Shown: positions 9,088-18,403, counted from the first letter of the stretch. The stretch is 64,000 nucleotides of DNA from Psychromicrobium lacuslunae (GCF_000950575.1 NZ_CP011005.1:930001-994000); one strand, 5' to 3'. Numbers and translations are program-made. Notes: a model not told the origin generated them from the sequence alone.

Positions 9088-10698
9088 TTGAGCGCTATTC
9101 GGGTGATGGGGGCGGAAACCGAGTACGGTATCCACACCCCGGGACGGGGTGGGTTCAACGCCACCTGGCTTTCCTCGCAGATTGTGCACGGCTATGCCAA
9201 GCTCAGTTCGGAACACGCCGCTGGGGGAGCGGAGACTCCGTGGGACTATAGCGATGAGTCACCATTGGCCGACGCCCGAGGCTGGACCATGCCGCGCGAG
9301 CAGGCGCATCCCTCACAACTCACCGATGAACCCCAGGTGCTGACCGCGGCAGGTATTGCACTCTCCGACTGGGAGTCGGCGTATCCACTGGATATTGCCG
9401 ACCCGGTCGACGCACCGCCGATGGTGATGAATATGGTGCTGGGAAACGGTGCAAGGCTGTATGTCGATCACGCGCACCCGGAGTACTCTTCGCCGGAAGT
9501 CAGCAACCCCGAAGATGCTCTGATCTGGGATTTCGCTGGTGACACCGTGGCGCGCCAAGTGCTTTCTGCAATAGCTGCTCGCCGCGCTGCCGGGGAGGAA
9601 GAACTACCGGAGATTCAGCTCTACAAAAACAACACTGATAGCAAGTCCGCTTCTTATGGCAGTCATGAAAATTATCTGATGCCCAGGTCGGTGCCCTTCG
9701 GACAGATCGTGGCCGGGTTGACACCGTTTTTCATCACCCGTCAGCTGATCTGCGCTGCGGGTCGGGTGGGCATAGGACAGGACTCAGCCACCGCCGGGTT
9801 CCAGCTCAGCCAGCGAGCTGACTTCTTCGAGGCGGAAGTGGGGCTGGAAACCACCATTCGACGTCCCATCATTAACACCCGGGACGAACCGCATGCGATG
9901 GCGGATAAATATCGGCGGCTGCACGTGATCATTGGTGATGCCAATTTGAGTCAGCTTTCTCATTACCTGAAATTTGGCACTACAGCCTTAGTGCTCGATC
10001 TGATTGAACGCGGTCTAGCGCCAAAGTTGGAGGTCTGGGAGCCGGTAGAGGCGCTCCGAGCGGTCAGCCACGACCTTTCACTCAAGCGGCTCTATCGCTT
10101 GATCGATGGACGAAGGGTGACCGCGCTGGACATCCAATGGATGTACCTGGAGGCTGCGCAACGGGCGGCTGAGTCGAGCCCTGACCGGCACACTGCGTTA
10201 GTGCTGACCCGCTGGGAGCAGCTGCTGACCGGCTTGGCCGTAGGGCCTGAGGCGGTGACTGAACAACTGGAATGGGCAGCCAAACTGGCGCTGCTGCAGC
10301 AGTACCGCGAACGTGACGGACTGGCCTGGGATGACGCGCGACTGGCGCTCATTGACCTGCAGTGGGCCGATGTCAGGCTCGATAAAGGGCTGGCCAACCG
10401 GTTACAGGCGCGCGGACGCCTTGAGACATTGGTGTCGCAGCAGCGCATTGATGCAGCGGTATTGAACCCGCCCGAGGACACCCGGGCCTATTTTCGGGGC
10501 GAGTCGATTCGGAGATTTGGTCCTCAGGTGATCGGCGCCAGCTGGGATTCGGTGATTTTTCAACTGCCAAATCAGCGTAGGCTGCAGAAGGTGCCGACTC
10601 GGGATCCACTACGCGGTACCAAGGAACTAGTCGGGCCGCTTTTCGAAGCGCATCAGCAGCTGGAGGATTTCCTCAGCGCCCTCTTGGGGCCGCGTTAG
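9088..10698 (+). CDS. dop: Deamidase/depupylase of Pup, Dop
   Basis: Carboxylate-amine-ligase-fold enzyme that deamidates the C-terminal Gln of Pup and removes Pup from substrates. The N-terminus has ETEYGIHTP and the catalytic Asp lies in [37 protein letters not shown] binds nucleotide, and INTRDEPHA is conserved with PafA. Start choice: TTG at 9088 gives MSAIRVMGAETEYGIH and has GAGG eight bases upstream; GTG at 9103 or ATG at 9106 are alternatives. The same frame stays open back to 8875 inside arc, but that extension is unrelated to Dop. Length is 536 residues, slightly longer than mycobacterial Dop. Confidence 0.95.
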   Translation: MSAIRVMGAETEYGIHTPGRGGFNATWLSSQIVHGYAKLSSEHAAGGAETPWDYSDESPLADARGWTMPREQAHPSQLTDEPQVLTAAGIALSDWESAYPLDIADPVDAPPMVMNMVLGNGARLYVDHAHPEYSSPEVSNPEDALIWDFAGDTVARQVLSAIAARRAAGEEELPEIQLYKNNTDSKSASYGSHENYLMPRSVPFGQIVAGLTPFFITRQLICAAGRVGIGQDSATAGFQLSQRADFFEAEVGLETTIRRPIINTRDEPHAMADKYRRLHVIIGDANLSQLSHYLKFGTTALVLDLIERGLAPKLEVWEPVEALRAVSHDLSLKRLYRLIDGRRVTALDIQWMYLEAAQRAAESSPDRHTALVLTRWEQLLTGLAVGPEAVTEQLEWAAKLALLQQYRERDGLAWDDARLALIDLQWADVRLDKGLANRLQARGRLETLVSQQRIDAAVLNPPEDTRAYFRGESIRRFGPQVIGASWDSVIFQLPNQRRLQKVPTRDPLRGTKELVGPLFEAHQQLEDFLSALLGPR

Positions 10699-10754
10699 CT
10701 CGGCAGTCAAGGCTAATGCCGACGGCTCAGCTCGCTGGCCTGGTGGTTATTGGA

Positions 10755-10776
10755 ATCGGCCGAATTGCTGGCCGAT
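10755..10776. terminator. Weak hairpin between convergent dop and BKACE genes
   Basis: ATCGGCC and GGCCGAT form a perfect 7-bp stem around an 8-base loop between the two convergent stop codons. There is no U-tract, so a terminator function is only a guess. Confidence 0.3.
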
Positions 10777-10777
10777 C

Positions 10778-11503
10778 TCAGCCAGTGGAAGCCAGCTGAT
10801 TCAGCGCTAAGAATAGGGCAGCATTGTCCGGGGCGGTCCTGCCATCGGGCAGTTCCAAGGTGTCCTCCAAACCCAACCGGAGCTGAAAGCCGTGCCGCAG
10901 GGCGTAATGAATCGCCGGCCAGCAGCTGCTTCCCTCGCCGTGCAACAGCATTGGCAGCTGGGTGTTGCTGTTGCTCAGGATGGCGAGGATTTCCTCCGCT
11001 GCGCTGGGAACTTCGGCGGCATCGAGGCCCTCGGGCAACTCGATCAATATTCGTAACGTGCTGCTCTCGCGCTTCGGCCAGCGTGACCAAGCCCTGGCCG
11101 CCGCCGGGTGGAAGATACCGGCTTCCACCGCCACCCCGCGTGCTAGCAAGGCCTCGGCTAAGGCCACCGCATCCGGTTCATGCCAATTTACCGAAGCGAA
11201 CTCGGGCAGGACCTGCCAGTTCGCGATCGCGGCGAGCCGTTCCGGCGTCGAAGCGATCCAATCGCCAGTAGTCACGCCAATAGCTAAACCAGGAGCGGCA
11301 GCACGAATAGCGGTCAAGGCCTGGCCTACGCTCGATGCGGCCAGCGTGTCCCGGCCGGCCTCATCTTTGGCATGAATATGCACTGCCTGAGCACCCAGCT
11401 GCCTCACCGCCACCGCGTCGAGGGCAAGTTGCTCCGCGCTAACCGGTAAACGGGGGTGCTCAAGCGGCTGCCGGGCACCATTCAAACAGGCCTTGAGAAA
11501 CAT
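10778..11503 (-). CDS. 3-keto-5-aminohexanoate cleavage protein family (BKACE, DUF849)
   Basis: A 241-residue TIM-barrel protein of the beta-keto acid cleavage enzyme family, which splits beta-keto acids with acetyl-CoA using zinc. The start MFLKACLNGARQP is typical, AVHIHAKDEAGRDT holds the HxH metal ligands, and RLGLEDTLELPDG near the C-terminus holds the conserved Glu. It is shorter than the usual 270-300 residues but intact end to end. It lies antisense between dop and pup, so it breaks the proteasome gene run. No partner from lysine fermentation or carnitine breakdown is visible nearby. The natural substrate cannot be told from sequence. Confidence 0.82.
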   Translation of the reverse strand: MFLKACLNGARQPLEHPRLPVSAEQLALDAVAVRQLGAQAVHIHAKDEAGRDTLAASSVGQALTAIRAAAPGLAIGVTTGDWIASTPERLAAIANWQVLPEFASVNWHEPDAVALAEALLARGVAVEAGIFHPAAARAWSRWPKRESSTLRILIELPEGLDAAEVPSAAEEILAILSNSNTQLPMLLHGEGSSCWPAIHYALRHGFQLRLGLEDTLELPDGRTAPDNAALFLALNQLASTG

Positions 11504-11612
11504 GATTCAATGCTGACACAGCGCACCGACACCCGGCTCAGGCTGGCTGCTCTGATTTGTTCCGGGAACGTGGCAGGATGAGAGAAGAACGTCCGATCTC
11601 AAGGAGGATGAA

Positions 11613-11813
11613 ATGGCTGGCCAGGAGCAGAAGAACTTTCAATCACGGGATGAAGAGCAAGACCTTCCCGATCTGCCGGTGCCCGCACCGAGCGCTCCAC
11701 AAACCAGCGGACACACCGAAGGCCTTGACGATCTGCTCGATGAGATCGATGGCGTGTTGGAATCCAATGCCGAAGAGTTCGTCCGGGGTTTCGTGCAAAA
11801 GGGCGGACAGTAA
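11613..11813 (+). CDS. pup: Prokaryotic ubiquitin-like protein Pup
   Basis: A 66-residue, acidic, intrinsically disordered tag protein. It ends in [11 protein letters not shown]: the GGQ terminus means that Dop must deamidate Gln to Glu before PafA can ligate it to substrate lysines. The helix-forming segment that docks in the Arc coiled coil is [19 protein letters not shown]. Start ATG has a strong AAGGAGGATGAA ribosome-binding region. Only five bases separate its stop from prcB. Because the upstream gene is antisense, pup must have its own promoter in 11504-11612. Confidence 0.98.
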   Translation: MAGQEQKNFQSRDEEQDLPDLPVPAPSAPQTSGHTEGLDDLLDEIDGVLESNAEEFVRGFVQKGGQ

Positions 11814-11818
11814 GTCCG

Positions 11819-12658
11819 ATGGCTGTCTTTCCGCATTCCGGCCAGCCGTCTGCGGGCCAGGCGATACGTGACTTGGCTGCGGCCTCGACGTCGTCCTTTA
11901 CTGAGCACCTGGCTCAGTCCCGCCCCGAGTTGCTGCCATTTGGCCAGAACCTGCCCGCCGGGGTAGTGCCACCAACTCCGCATGCCACCACCATCGTTGC
12001 GATGACCTTCGCGGGCGGCGTGCTGATGGCGGGTGACCGGCGCGCCACCATGGGCACCATGATTGCCAGCCGACATATTGAAAAGGTCTTCCCGGCTGAT
12101 CAGTATTCAGTGCTCGGGATAGCCGGTACCGCTGGCCTGGCCATCGATATCACCAAGTTGTTTCAGGTCGAGCTGGAGCACTACGAGAAAATCGAAGGCA
12201 CCATTCTTTCCCTGGAAGGCAAAGCTAATCGGCTGGGCGCCATGGTGCGAGGTAACCTTCCGATGGCCCTTCAGGGTCTAGCCGTGGTGCCGTTATTCGC
12301 AGGTTTCGACACCGTGAGCTCGGTGGGCAGGTTGTTTTCTTATGATGTCACCGGCGGACGTTATGAGGAACTGGAGCATCACAGTGTCGGCTCTGGCTCG
12401 GTCTTTGCGCGCGGTGCCATGAAGAAACTTTGGCGGCCTGGGCTGACCGAGGACGGGGCGATCCGGGTGGCGGTCGAGTCGCTCTTTGACGCAGCGGACG
12501 ACGATTCGGCGACCGGTGGCCCCGATATCGTTCGCGAGCTCTGGCCGATTATTTACACCGTCACCCGAGGCGGTGCGCGCAAGGTTCCGCACGCTACGCT
12601 CAGCGCGGTGGTGGAAGCCGTGGTATCGGAGCGCACCGAACTGGGCAGGGAGGCCTGA
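11819..12658 (+). CDS. prcB: 20S proteasome beta subunit PrcB
   Basis: Catalytic subunit of the actinobacterial proteasome core. The 279-residue precursor has a propeptide of 56 residues; autocleavage before Thr57 (in [11 protein letters not shown]) exposes the N-terminal nucleophile. The supporting Asp lies in [13 protein letters not shown] and the Lys-equivalent region in [20 protein letters not shown]. The gene sits in the order pup-prcB-prcA with five- and one-base gaps, indicating a single transcript. Confidence 0.98.
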   Translation: MAVFPHSGQPSAGQAIRDLAAASTSSFTEHLAQSRPELLPFGQNLPAGVVPPTPHATTIVAMTFAGGVLMAGDRRATMGTMIASRHIEKVFPADQYSVLGIAGTAGLAIDITKLFQVELEHYEKIEGTILSLEGKANRLGAMVRGNLPMALQGLAVVPLFAGFDTVSSVGRLFSYDVTGGRYEELEHHSVGSGSVFARGAMKKLWRPGLTEDGAIRVAVESLFDAADDDSATGGPDIVRELWPIIYTVTRGGARKVPHATLSAVVEAVVSERTELGREA

Positions 12659-12659
12659 G

Positions 12660-13394
12660 ATGACTCAGCAGTTCTATGTCTCACCGGAACAGGTGATGAA
12701 GGATCGCGCCGATTTCGCCCGCAAAGGCATCGCCCGTGGTCGTTCGGTGGTGGTTATTTCCTCCGCGGAGGGAATCTCCCTGGTGGCCGAAAATCCTTCA
12801 CCGTCGCTGCATAAAATTGGCGAGATCTATGACAAAATCGGCTTTGCTGCGGTCGGTAAGTACAACGAATTCGAGTCGTTACGGCAAGCTGGGGTTCGCT
12901 ATGCCGATGTGCGGGGTTACTCCTACGACCGTCAGGATGTCACCGCGCGAGGCCTGGCCAGCGTCTATGCGCAGAGTCTGGGTGCTGTCTTCACCGCGGA
13001 ACAAAAGCCTTTTGAAGTAGAACTAGCTGTCGCCGAAGTGGCGGCTCATCAAGACGAAGATCACCTCTATCGGCTTACCTTTGATGGTTCAATTGCCGAC
13101 GAAACAGGTTTCATTGCGATGGGTGGTCAGGTCGAATCGGTCTACGCGGCAGTGGCCGAGGCTTGGCGCACCGAACTAAGCCTGGCCGAATCAATAAAAC
13201 TTGCCGTTCACGCGCTGGCCGCCGGTAGTTCCGCCAGCCAGGCCGCAGAGCCAGAGGCCGAGCAGAGCGGTCCGGAGCTCAGTCCGGACACACTAGAGAT
13301 TGCGGTGCTCGATCGGCATTCTGAGACGAACCGGGGCAGCGTGCGGGCCTTTCGACGGCTGGGACGTGAAGAAATCGCCGCGCTGCTGGCTTAG
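12660..13394 (+). CDS. prcA: 20S proteasome alpha subunit PrcA
   Basis: Non-catalytic alpha-ring subunit that forms the gate of the core particle. The 244-residue reading begins MTQQFYVSPEQVMKDRADFARKGIARGRS, the typical PrcA N-terminus with the gate and H0 helix. The ATG at 12660 is one base after the prcB stop; the frame is open further upstream but lies within prcB, so that extension is not used. The C-terminal 50 residues are acidic and variable. It is followed by a 75-base gap and pafA. Confidence 0.97.
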   Translation: MTQQFYVSPEQVMKDRADFARKGIARGRSVVVISSAEGISLVAENPSPSLHKIGEIYDKIGFAAVGKYNEFESLRQAGVRYADVRGYSYDRQDVTARGLASVYAQSLGAVFTAEQKPFEVELAVAEVAAHQDEDHLYRLTFDGSIADETGFIAMGGQVESVYAAVAEAWRTELSLAESIKLAVHALAAGSSASQAAEPEAEQSGPELSPDTLEIAVLDRHSETNRGSVRAFRRLGREEIAALLA

Positions 13395-13469
13395 ACCCTC
13401 ACCGGCTGGCTGCTGCCAGCACCGGGCCGGCGGACGGCTGAGCAAAATCGATGACTTTCAGGGAGTGGA

Positions 13470-14843
13470 ATGGACAAGAGAATCTTCGGCATTGAGACCG
13501 AATTTGGGATCACCTTTTCAAGCCGGGACTCCAGGCCGCTTTCGCCGGAAGAGGTGGCTCGGTACCTGTTCCGAAAGGTGGTTAGCTGGGGGCGCAGTTC
13601 GAATGTTTTCCTCGCCAATGGTTCCAGGCTCTATCTAGATGTCGGCTCGCATCCGGAATACGCCACCGCCGAGTGCGATGACATTGCGCAGTTGATTGCG
13701 CAAGATCGGGCCGGCGAGCTGATCCTGAATGAGCTGGTCGCTGAGGCGGAGCATCGGCTCTCCCTGGAAGGCTTCAAAGGCCAGGTTTTCCTGTTCAAGA
13801 ACAATACCGACTCTGCTGGCAACTCCTATGGCAGCCACGAGAATTATCTGATTGGCAGGAAAGGTGAGTTCAGCAGGCTGGCCGATGTGCTGATTCCCTT
13901 CCTGGTCACCCGTCAACTTATTGCCGGTGCCGGGAAGCTGCATACCGTGGCTGGTCAGGCACATTTTTCCTTCTCACAGCGTGCCGAGCATATCTGGGAG
14001 GGTGTCTCTTCGGCGACCACTCGGTCTCGGCCAATTATTAATACCCGAGACGAACCACACGCGGATGCTGAACTTTACCGACGGCTGCATGTCATTGTTG
14101 GTGATTCAAATATGTCGGAGACGACAACGATGCTCAAAGTCGGCACAGTTGATCTGATTCTGCGGATGGTTGAAGCCGGTGTGCTGATGCGCGATCTACG
14201 ATTGGAGAACCCGATTCGCAGTATTCGTGAGATTTCTCAGGATCTGAGCGGCACGGTGCCGGTGAAGCTTGCCAACGGCCGGGTCTTGAGCGCGCTAGAG
14301 ATCCAACGTGAGTATTACCAAAAGGTCAGCGAGTTCATTGCGAGTGCTGGCGCGCACACCCCCTTGGTGCCCCGGATCATGGATCTTTGGAACCGCACCC
14401 TGGACGCCATTGAACAACAGGACTATCGCAATATCGAGACCGAAATCGATTGGGCAATTAAGAAGAAACTCATCGATTCTTACCAGAGCCGCCACGATTT
14501 GGCTCTGGACTCACCTAGACTGGCGCAGCTCGATCTGACCTACCACGATATTTCACCCAGCCGCGGCTTGTTCTACCTGCTCCAAGCACGTGGGGCGGCC
14601 GCCAGAGTGGTCGATGAAACAGCGGCCCAACGGGCAGCCGAGGAACCACCGGAGAGCACCAGAGCCGCGCTGCGCGGACGCTTTGTCCGCGCAGCCCAAG
14701 CGGCGGCACGTGATTACACGGTCGATTGGGTGCATCTCAAACTCAATGACCGGGCACATCAGACGGTGCTCTGCAAAGATCCGTTCCGAAACGAAGACGA
14801 GCGGGTAGACGCTTTGATCGATTCGCTGGCTGCGTCAAGCTGA
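13470..14843 (+). CDS. pafA: Pup-protein ligase PafA
   Basis: ATP-dependent ligase that joins the C-terminal Glu of Pup to substrate lysines. The 457 residues show the glutamine-synthetase-like fold shared with Dop: [11 protein letters not shown] at the N-terminus, catalytic Asp in [44 protein letters not shown] and [15 protein letters not shown]. The Dop-specific loop after the first strand is absent, which separates it from dop. The AGGGAGTGGA ribosome-binding region is next to the ATG. Confidence 0.97.
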   Translation: MDKRIFGIETEFGITFSSRDSRPLSPEEVARYLFRKVVSWGRSSNVFLANGSRLYLDVGSHPEYATAECDDIAQLIAQDRAGELILNELVAEAEHRLSLEGFKGQVFLFKNNTDSAGNSYGSHENYLIGRKGEFSRLADVLIPFLVTRQLIAGAGKLHTVAGQAHFSFSQRAEHIWEGVSSATTRSRPIINTRDEPHADAELYRRLHVIVGDSNMSETTTMLKVGTVDLILRMVEAGVLMRDLRLENPIRSIREISQDLSGTVPVKLANGRVLSALEIQREYYQKVSEFIASAGAHTPLVPRIMDLWNRTLDAIEQQDYRNIETEIDWAIKKKLIDSYQSRHDLALDSPRLAQLDLTYHDISPSRGLFYLLQARGAAARVVDETAAQRAAEEPPESTRAALRGRFVRAAQAAARDYTVDWVHLKLNDRAHQTVLCKDPFRNEDERVDALIDSLAASS

Positions 14844-14935
14844 GAAATCACCGACTAAGTCAACTCTCAGGCATAGCCGCTAAGATGGTCTCGGCCTCCC
14901 ACGGCTGAAGTATTCGGACGAAGAATTGAGATTTT

Positions 14936-15913
14936 GTGCGTCGATCCATGGCCCTGGCGGCCGCTATTGTGCCCTTGACCGTTCTGCTCGCCGCTTGCGG
15001 TACCGGTGCGGGGAGCAGCAGCACCCCGACGAGCCCGGTGGCTTCGGCCAGCAGCTCTTCCACGGCAGCTGATCCGGCGGCTAATTCTGCCGCCTTGGAC
15101 AGTGTAAAGCTCACCCCGGGCGCCGCTGGCAAAGCTCCTAAAGTGGAGTTCACCACCCCGCTGAAACTGGAACAGCCGGCCATTAAACGGATCTCCGATG
15201 GCACCGGGGCAGTGGTAGCCGATGGCCAGGTGTTGCAGCTGCATGCCGTCACAGTCTCCGCTGAGGACGGCAAGGTACTTAATGACAACTATGGTGGCCA
15301 AGCCACCACCGTGGTGGTCAACGACGCCTTTAAACAGGGCTATGCGCCGTTTTACACCGCTTTTGTCGGTGCCAAGGTTGGCGCTCAGATTGCTTACGGC
15401 ATTCCGGCGCAACAAGCGAATGGCCAGCAGCAGCCCGCGCAGCTCGCCGTCTACCTAATTCAAAGCGCGAAGCCAGCACCGGTAAAGGCACCGCAGAGTG
15501 AAGTTGACCAGCTCGACTCAGCTGGGAAGCTACCCACCGTCAGCTTCGACGCCAAGCAGGTACCCTCGGTTAAAATCCCAGCGGTGGCTGCCCCAGATAA
15601 TCTGATTGTCAAGGTGCTCAAGCCTGGCACCGGCGGAGAACTCAAAGCGAGCGATCGCATCAACGCCAACTACAGCGGCTGGACCTGGGGGGACAGCAAA
15701 CAATTCGACTCTAGCTACGCCAAAGGTCAGCCTATTGCCTTCGGTCTCAATGAGGTTATCCCAGGCTGGACACAGGGACTCACCGGCCAGAAAATTGGTT
15801 CCACGGTGTTGCTGGTGATCCCCACCCCATTGGCCTACCCGGATGCTAGCCCAACTAACGGCAAGCCCGCTGGTCCACTGGTCTTCGTCGTAAATATCGC
15901 CTCAAAAGCCTAA
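14936..15913 (+). CDS. FKBP-type peptidyl-prolyl isomerase lipoprotein with two FKBP-like domains
   Basis: A 325-residue secreted lipoprotein. The N-terminal signal peptide ends in the lipobox LLAAC (Cys about residue 21), followed by a Ser/Thr/Ala-rich linker. The first FKBP-like region (about 65-175) is degenerate; the second (about 220-325) has the canonical pattern VKVLKPGTGGELKASDRINANYSG, FDSSYAKGQPIAFGL, VIPGWTQGL and GSTVLLVIPTPLAYP. It probably folds or stabilises exported proteins at the outer face of the membrane. GTG start with weak ribosome-binding sequence. It lies between pafA and pafBC with a second FKBP gene downstream. Confidence 0.93.
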   Translation: MRRSMALAAAIVPLTVLLAACGTGAGSSSTPTSPVASASSSSTAADPAANSAALDSVKLTPGAAGKAPKVEFTTPLKLEQPAIKRISDGTGAVVADGQVLQLHAVTVSAEDGKVLNDNYGGQATTVVVNDAFKQGYAPFYTAFVGAKVGAQIAYGIPAQQANGQQQPAQLAVYLIQSAKPAPVKAPQSEVDQLDSAGKLPTVSFDAKQVPSVKIPAVAAPDNLIVKVLKPGTGGELKASDRINANYSGWTWGDSKQFDSSYAKGQPIAFGLNEVIPGWTQGLTGQKIGSTVLLVIPTPLAYPDASPTNGKPAGPLVFVVNIASKA

Positions 15914-15960
15914 AAAGTTCACTCTCTTTAACATCAGCTTTCAACCCGCTAAGGAGCAAA

Positions 15961-16356
15961 ATGTCATTCGGACAACGTAATTATGATCGCCAGAAGCCGG
16001 AAATCGACTTCCCCGAACACGAGGTGCCCACCGAACTGGTGATCGAAGACATCAGCGTTGGTGGCGGAGCCGAGGTCAAAGCCGGCGATAACATCTCTGC
16101 GCACTATGTTGGCGTGGCGTTCTCCACCGGCGAGGAATTCGACTCCTCCTGGAACCGCGGCACTCCGCTGGACTTCACAGTCGGCGTCGGCCAAGTTATC
16201 CAGGGCTGGGACCAGGGCCTGCTCGGCATGAAGGTTGGCGGCCGACGCCGGATTGAGATTCCCTCCGAGCTCGCCTATGGCGAGCGCGGCGCGGGGGCGG
16301 CTATTGGTCCTAACGAGGCGCTGATTTTTGTGGTCGATTTGGTGGGCATTAGCTAA
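15961..16356 (+). CDS. Cytoplasmic FKBP-type peptidyl-prolyl cis-trans isomerase
   Basis: A 131-residue single-domain FKBP without signal peptide. It has ISAHYVGVAFSTGEEFDSSWNRGTPLDF, VIQGWDQGLLGMKVGGRRRIEIPSELAYGERG and a terminal IFVVDLVGI, all diagnostic of an active isomerase. A perfect AAGGAG sits seven bases before the ATG. It is likely co-transcribed with the preceding lipoprotein FKBP (47 bases apart). Confidence 0.96.
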   Translation: MSFGQRNYDRQKPEIDFPEHEVPTELVIEDISVGGGAEVKAGDNISAHYVGVAFSTGEEFDSSWNRGTPLDFTVGVGQVIQGWDQGLLGMKVGGRRRIEIPSELAYGERGAGAAIGPNEALIFVVDLVGIS

Positions 16357-16379
16357 GACACGCGCTAGCAAACGATCAA

Positions 16380-16442
16380 TACGAGAAACGGACACGGCAC
16401 CAGCTGCTTTCTAATAAGCTGGAGCCGTGTCCGCTTCTCGTA
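16380..16442. repeat. 26-bp near-perfect inverted repeat over the pafBC promoter and start codon
   Basis: Left arm 16380-16405 and right arm 16417-16442 are reverse complements with two mismatches, separated by 11 bases. The core of the left arm is CGGACACGGC and of the right arm GCCGTGTCCG. The right arm contains most of the TAAGCT -10 box and the GTG start with the first codons of pafBC. It may be an operator, or a hairpin formed only in read-through transcripts from the upstream FKBP genes. Confidence 0.8.
16415..16420 (+). promoter_or_regulatory. Putative leaderless -10 box of pafBC
   Basis: TAAGCT, six bases before the GTG at 16427, with no Shine-Dalgarno sequence. It straddles the loop and right arm of the 26-bp inverted repeat. 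Confidence 0.55.
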
Positions 16443-18403
16443 CCGAGCGTTTGCTCAATTTACTGATTGCCCTGTTGGAAACTCGCCACGGCAGGAGCAA
16501 GGATTTTCTGCGCCGTAATATTCAGGCTTACCGCGAATCACCGTCAGAGGAAGCCTTCGAGCGGATGTTTGAGCGGGACAAAGTCGATTTGCGCGCGATG
16601 GGCATCCCCTTGGAGACCTATCACGAACCGGGGGCTTTTGAGGAGGACCTTGCCACCACTAGCTACCGGATTCCGAAAGAGAAATATCGGCTTCCCGAGG
16701 TCCGCTTCAGTGTCGAAGAGGGTGCCGTGCTTTCCTTGGCAGCGAGGCTGTGGGGACGCGCCGCGCTCGGTACCGCCGCCGCCAGAGCGGTTCGGAAAAT
16801 TGAGACTCGAGGTGGATTGCCGGAGGATCTTCCGGCCGAGCCGTTGCTCGAACCTCGGATCAGTACCCGCGAGCCGGCCTTTGAGGAATTACTGGAAGCC
16901 GCCACCGCTCGCCAGGAAGTGGCTTTTCACTATCAGGGCGCAGCGGATCAGCAGCCGCGACTCAGGCAGGTGCAGCCCTGGGGGCTGGGCCAAAAATTCG
17001 GTAATTGGTACCTAGTCGGTCTCGATATCGACCGCCAGCAACAAAGAATGTACCGGCTTTCCCGGATCATCGGTAACACTCAGCTTCGGCGAGATAGCAG
17101 CTTTGAGCGGCCCGAGGGCTTCTCTGTGGTCGAGGTACTGGACAAGATGGAATTGCCGCCTCGCGAGCTGGCCGTGGTTTCGATCAGGCAGGGCCGCGGC
17201 CAGGCGCTCCGGGAGCGTGGCACGCAGCAATCTAGCACTGCGGAAGGGTGGGACCGCTACCAGCTCAGCTATGGCTCACTGCCGGGCTTTGCCGCCGAGC
17301 TGGCCGGTTGGGGGCCACATGTGATGGCGGAGAGCCCTGAACCGCTTGCTGGCGTGGTACAAGCCAAACTCAACGCGGTGCTAGAAGCTGCTCAGTCAGC
17401 GGTTCCCGAGCTGAAGTTCGAAGCCAAGTCGGTGCGGCAGAGTCGCAGCAAGGCCACCGCGCAAGATCACCTACGCCGTTTGGTCGATCTGGTGCCCTTC
17501 CTGGTGCATCACCAAGGTATGCATCTGGATGACATTGCCGCTGAGTTTGGCATTAATAGACGCCAACTGGAAGCTGATCTGAACATGATGATGGTGAGCG
17601 GTCTGCCTGGCGGCTTCCACGGTGATTTGATGGACGTGAGCTGGGATGACGACCACGTTTACATCGCCGACGCCGAGGAACTCTCCGAACCGGTGCGCTT
17701 TAGCCTCGACGAGGCCTCAGCACTACTGGTCGGTTTGGAAACTCTCAGCGCCTTGCCCGGCTTGGCCGGAGATTCAGCGGTGCGGACCGCGATGGCCAAG
17801 ATTAGCGCCGCCACTGGTGAGGCAGCAGAAGGCATCACCAGCACGGTCGGGGTGCGTTTGGCACCAGCACGCGATAGCGAGAACCTTGAGCTATTGCAGC
17901 AGGCAGTTCAGCAACGTCGTCAGCTCAAGCTGAGCTACTTAGTGCCGCATCGGGACGAGATCACCGAACGCACGGTAGATCCGATCCGGGTGTTCTCCAA
18001 TGACCAGTCCTGGTATTTACAAGCCTGGTGCCATAGCGCTGAGGCGCAACGAATTTTCCGCTTGGACCGAATTCGTCATGCCGAGCTAGGAGACGCTATC
18101 GAGAGTTCGGTGGAATCCGCCTTCCCGGAGAGCCTCTTCACCCCGAGCGCTCAGGACACCGAGGTGAAGCTACTGGCACAAGCCTCGGCTCACTGGGTGG
18201 CTGAGTACTACGATGCCCAATCAGTGTTGGAGATCAATGACGACGGGCCCTGGGCCTATCTGATCACCATCCGGGTGGGTAACACCGACTGGTTGCCGCA
18301 GCTAATTGCCCAAAATGCGGGCGCGCTGCGGATCATTGCCCCCGATGACGCCGCCCAAGCTTCGCTTGAATGGGTCCGGGAAGCCCTAGAAAACTACCGC
18401 TGA
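16427..18403 (+). CDS. pafBC: Fused DNA-damage response regulator PafBC (two HTH-WYL-WCX units)
   Basis: Transcription activator of the LexA/RecA-independent DNA-damage response in actinobacteria. PafB and PafC are separate proteins in mycobacteria; here they form one 658-residue chain, as known from Arthrobacter. The first half (about 1-320) has a winged-helix start (RTERLLNLLIALLETRHGRSKDFLRR), a WYL domain (WYLVGLDIDRQQQRMYRLSRI) and WCX region; the second half (about 335-658) repeats this with HHQGMHLDDIAAEFGINRRQLEADL and WYLQAWCHSAEAQRIFRLDRI. Translation starts at GTG immediately after a -10 box, and the start lies inside a long inverted repeat, suggesting special control. Confidence 0.95.
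   Translation: MSASRTERLLNLLIALLETRHGRSKDFLRRNIQAYRESPSEEAFERMFERDKVDLRAMGIPLETYHEPGAFEEDLATTSYRIPKEKYRLPEVRFSVEEGAVLSLAARLWGRAALGTAAARAVRKIETRGGLPEDLPAEPLLEPRISTREPAFEELLEAATARQEVAFHYQGAADQQPRLRQVQPWGLGQKFGNWYLVGLDIDRQQQRMYRLSRIIGNTQLRRDSSFERPEGFSVVEVLDKMELPPRELAVVSIRQGRGQALRERGTQQSSTAEGWDRYQLSYGSLPGFAAELAGWGPHVMAESPEPLAGVVQAKLNAVLEAAQSAVPELKFEAKSVRQSRSKATAQDHLRRLVDLVPFLVHHQGMHLDDIAAEFGINRRQLEADLNMMMVSGLPGGFHGDLMDVSWDDDHVYIADAEELSEPVRFSLDEASALLVGLETLSALPGLAGDSAVRTAMAKISAATGEAAEGITSTVGVRLAPARDSENLELLQQAVQQRRQLKLSYLVPHRDEITERTVDPIRVFSNDQSWYLQAWCHSAEAQRIFRLDRIRHAELGDAIESSVESAFPESLFTPSAQDTEVKLLAQASAHWVAEYYDAQSVLEINDDGPWAYLITIRVGNTDWLPQLIAQNAGALRIIAPDDAAQASLEWVREALENYR

Noticed and set aside
11559-11593. 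Possible SigR/SigH-type promoter (GGGAAC) in front of pup
   Set aside because: A GTTCCGGGAAC palindrome is present, but no GTT lies at the required 16-18 base spacing, so the match is incomplete.
12486-12659. An earlier start for prcA inside prcB
   Set aside because: The PrcA family N-terminus begins at 12660, one base after the prcB stop; the upstream part is prcB in another frame.
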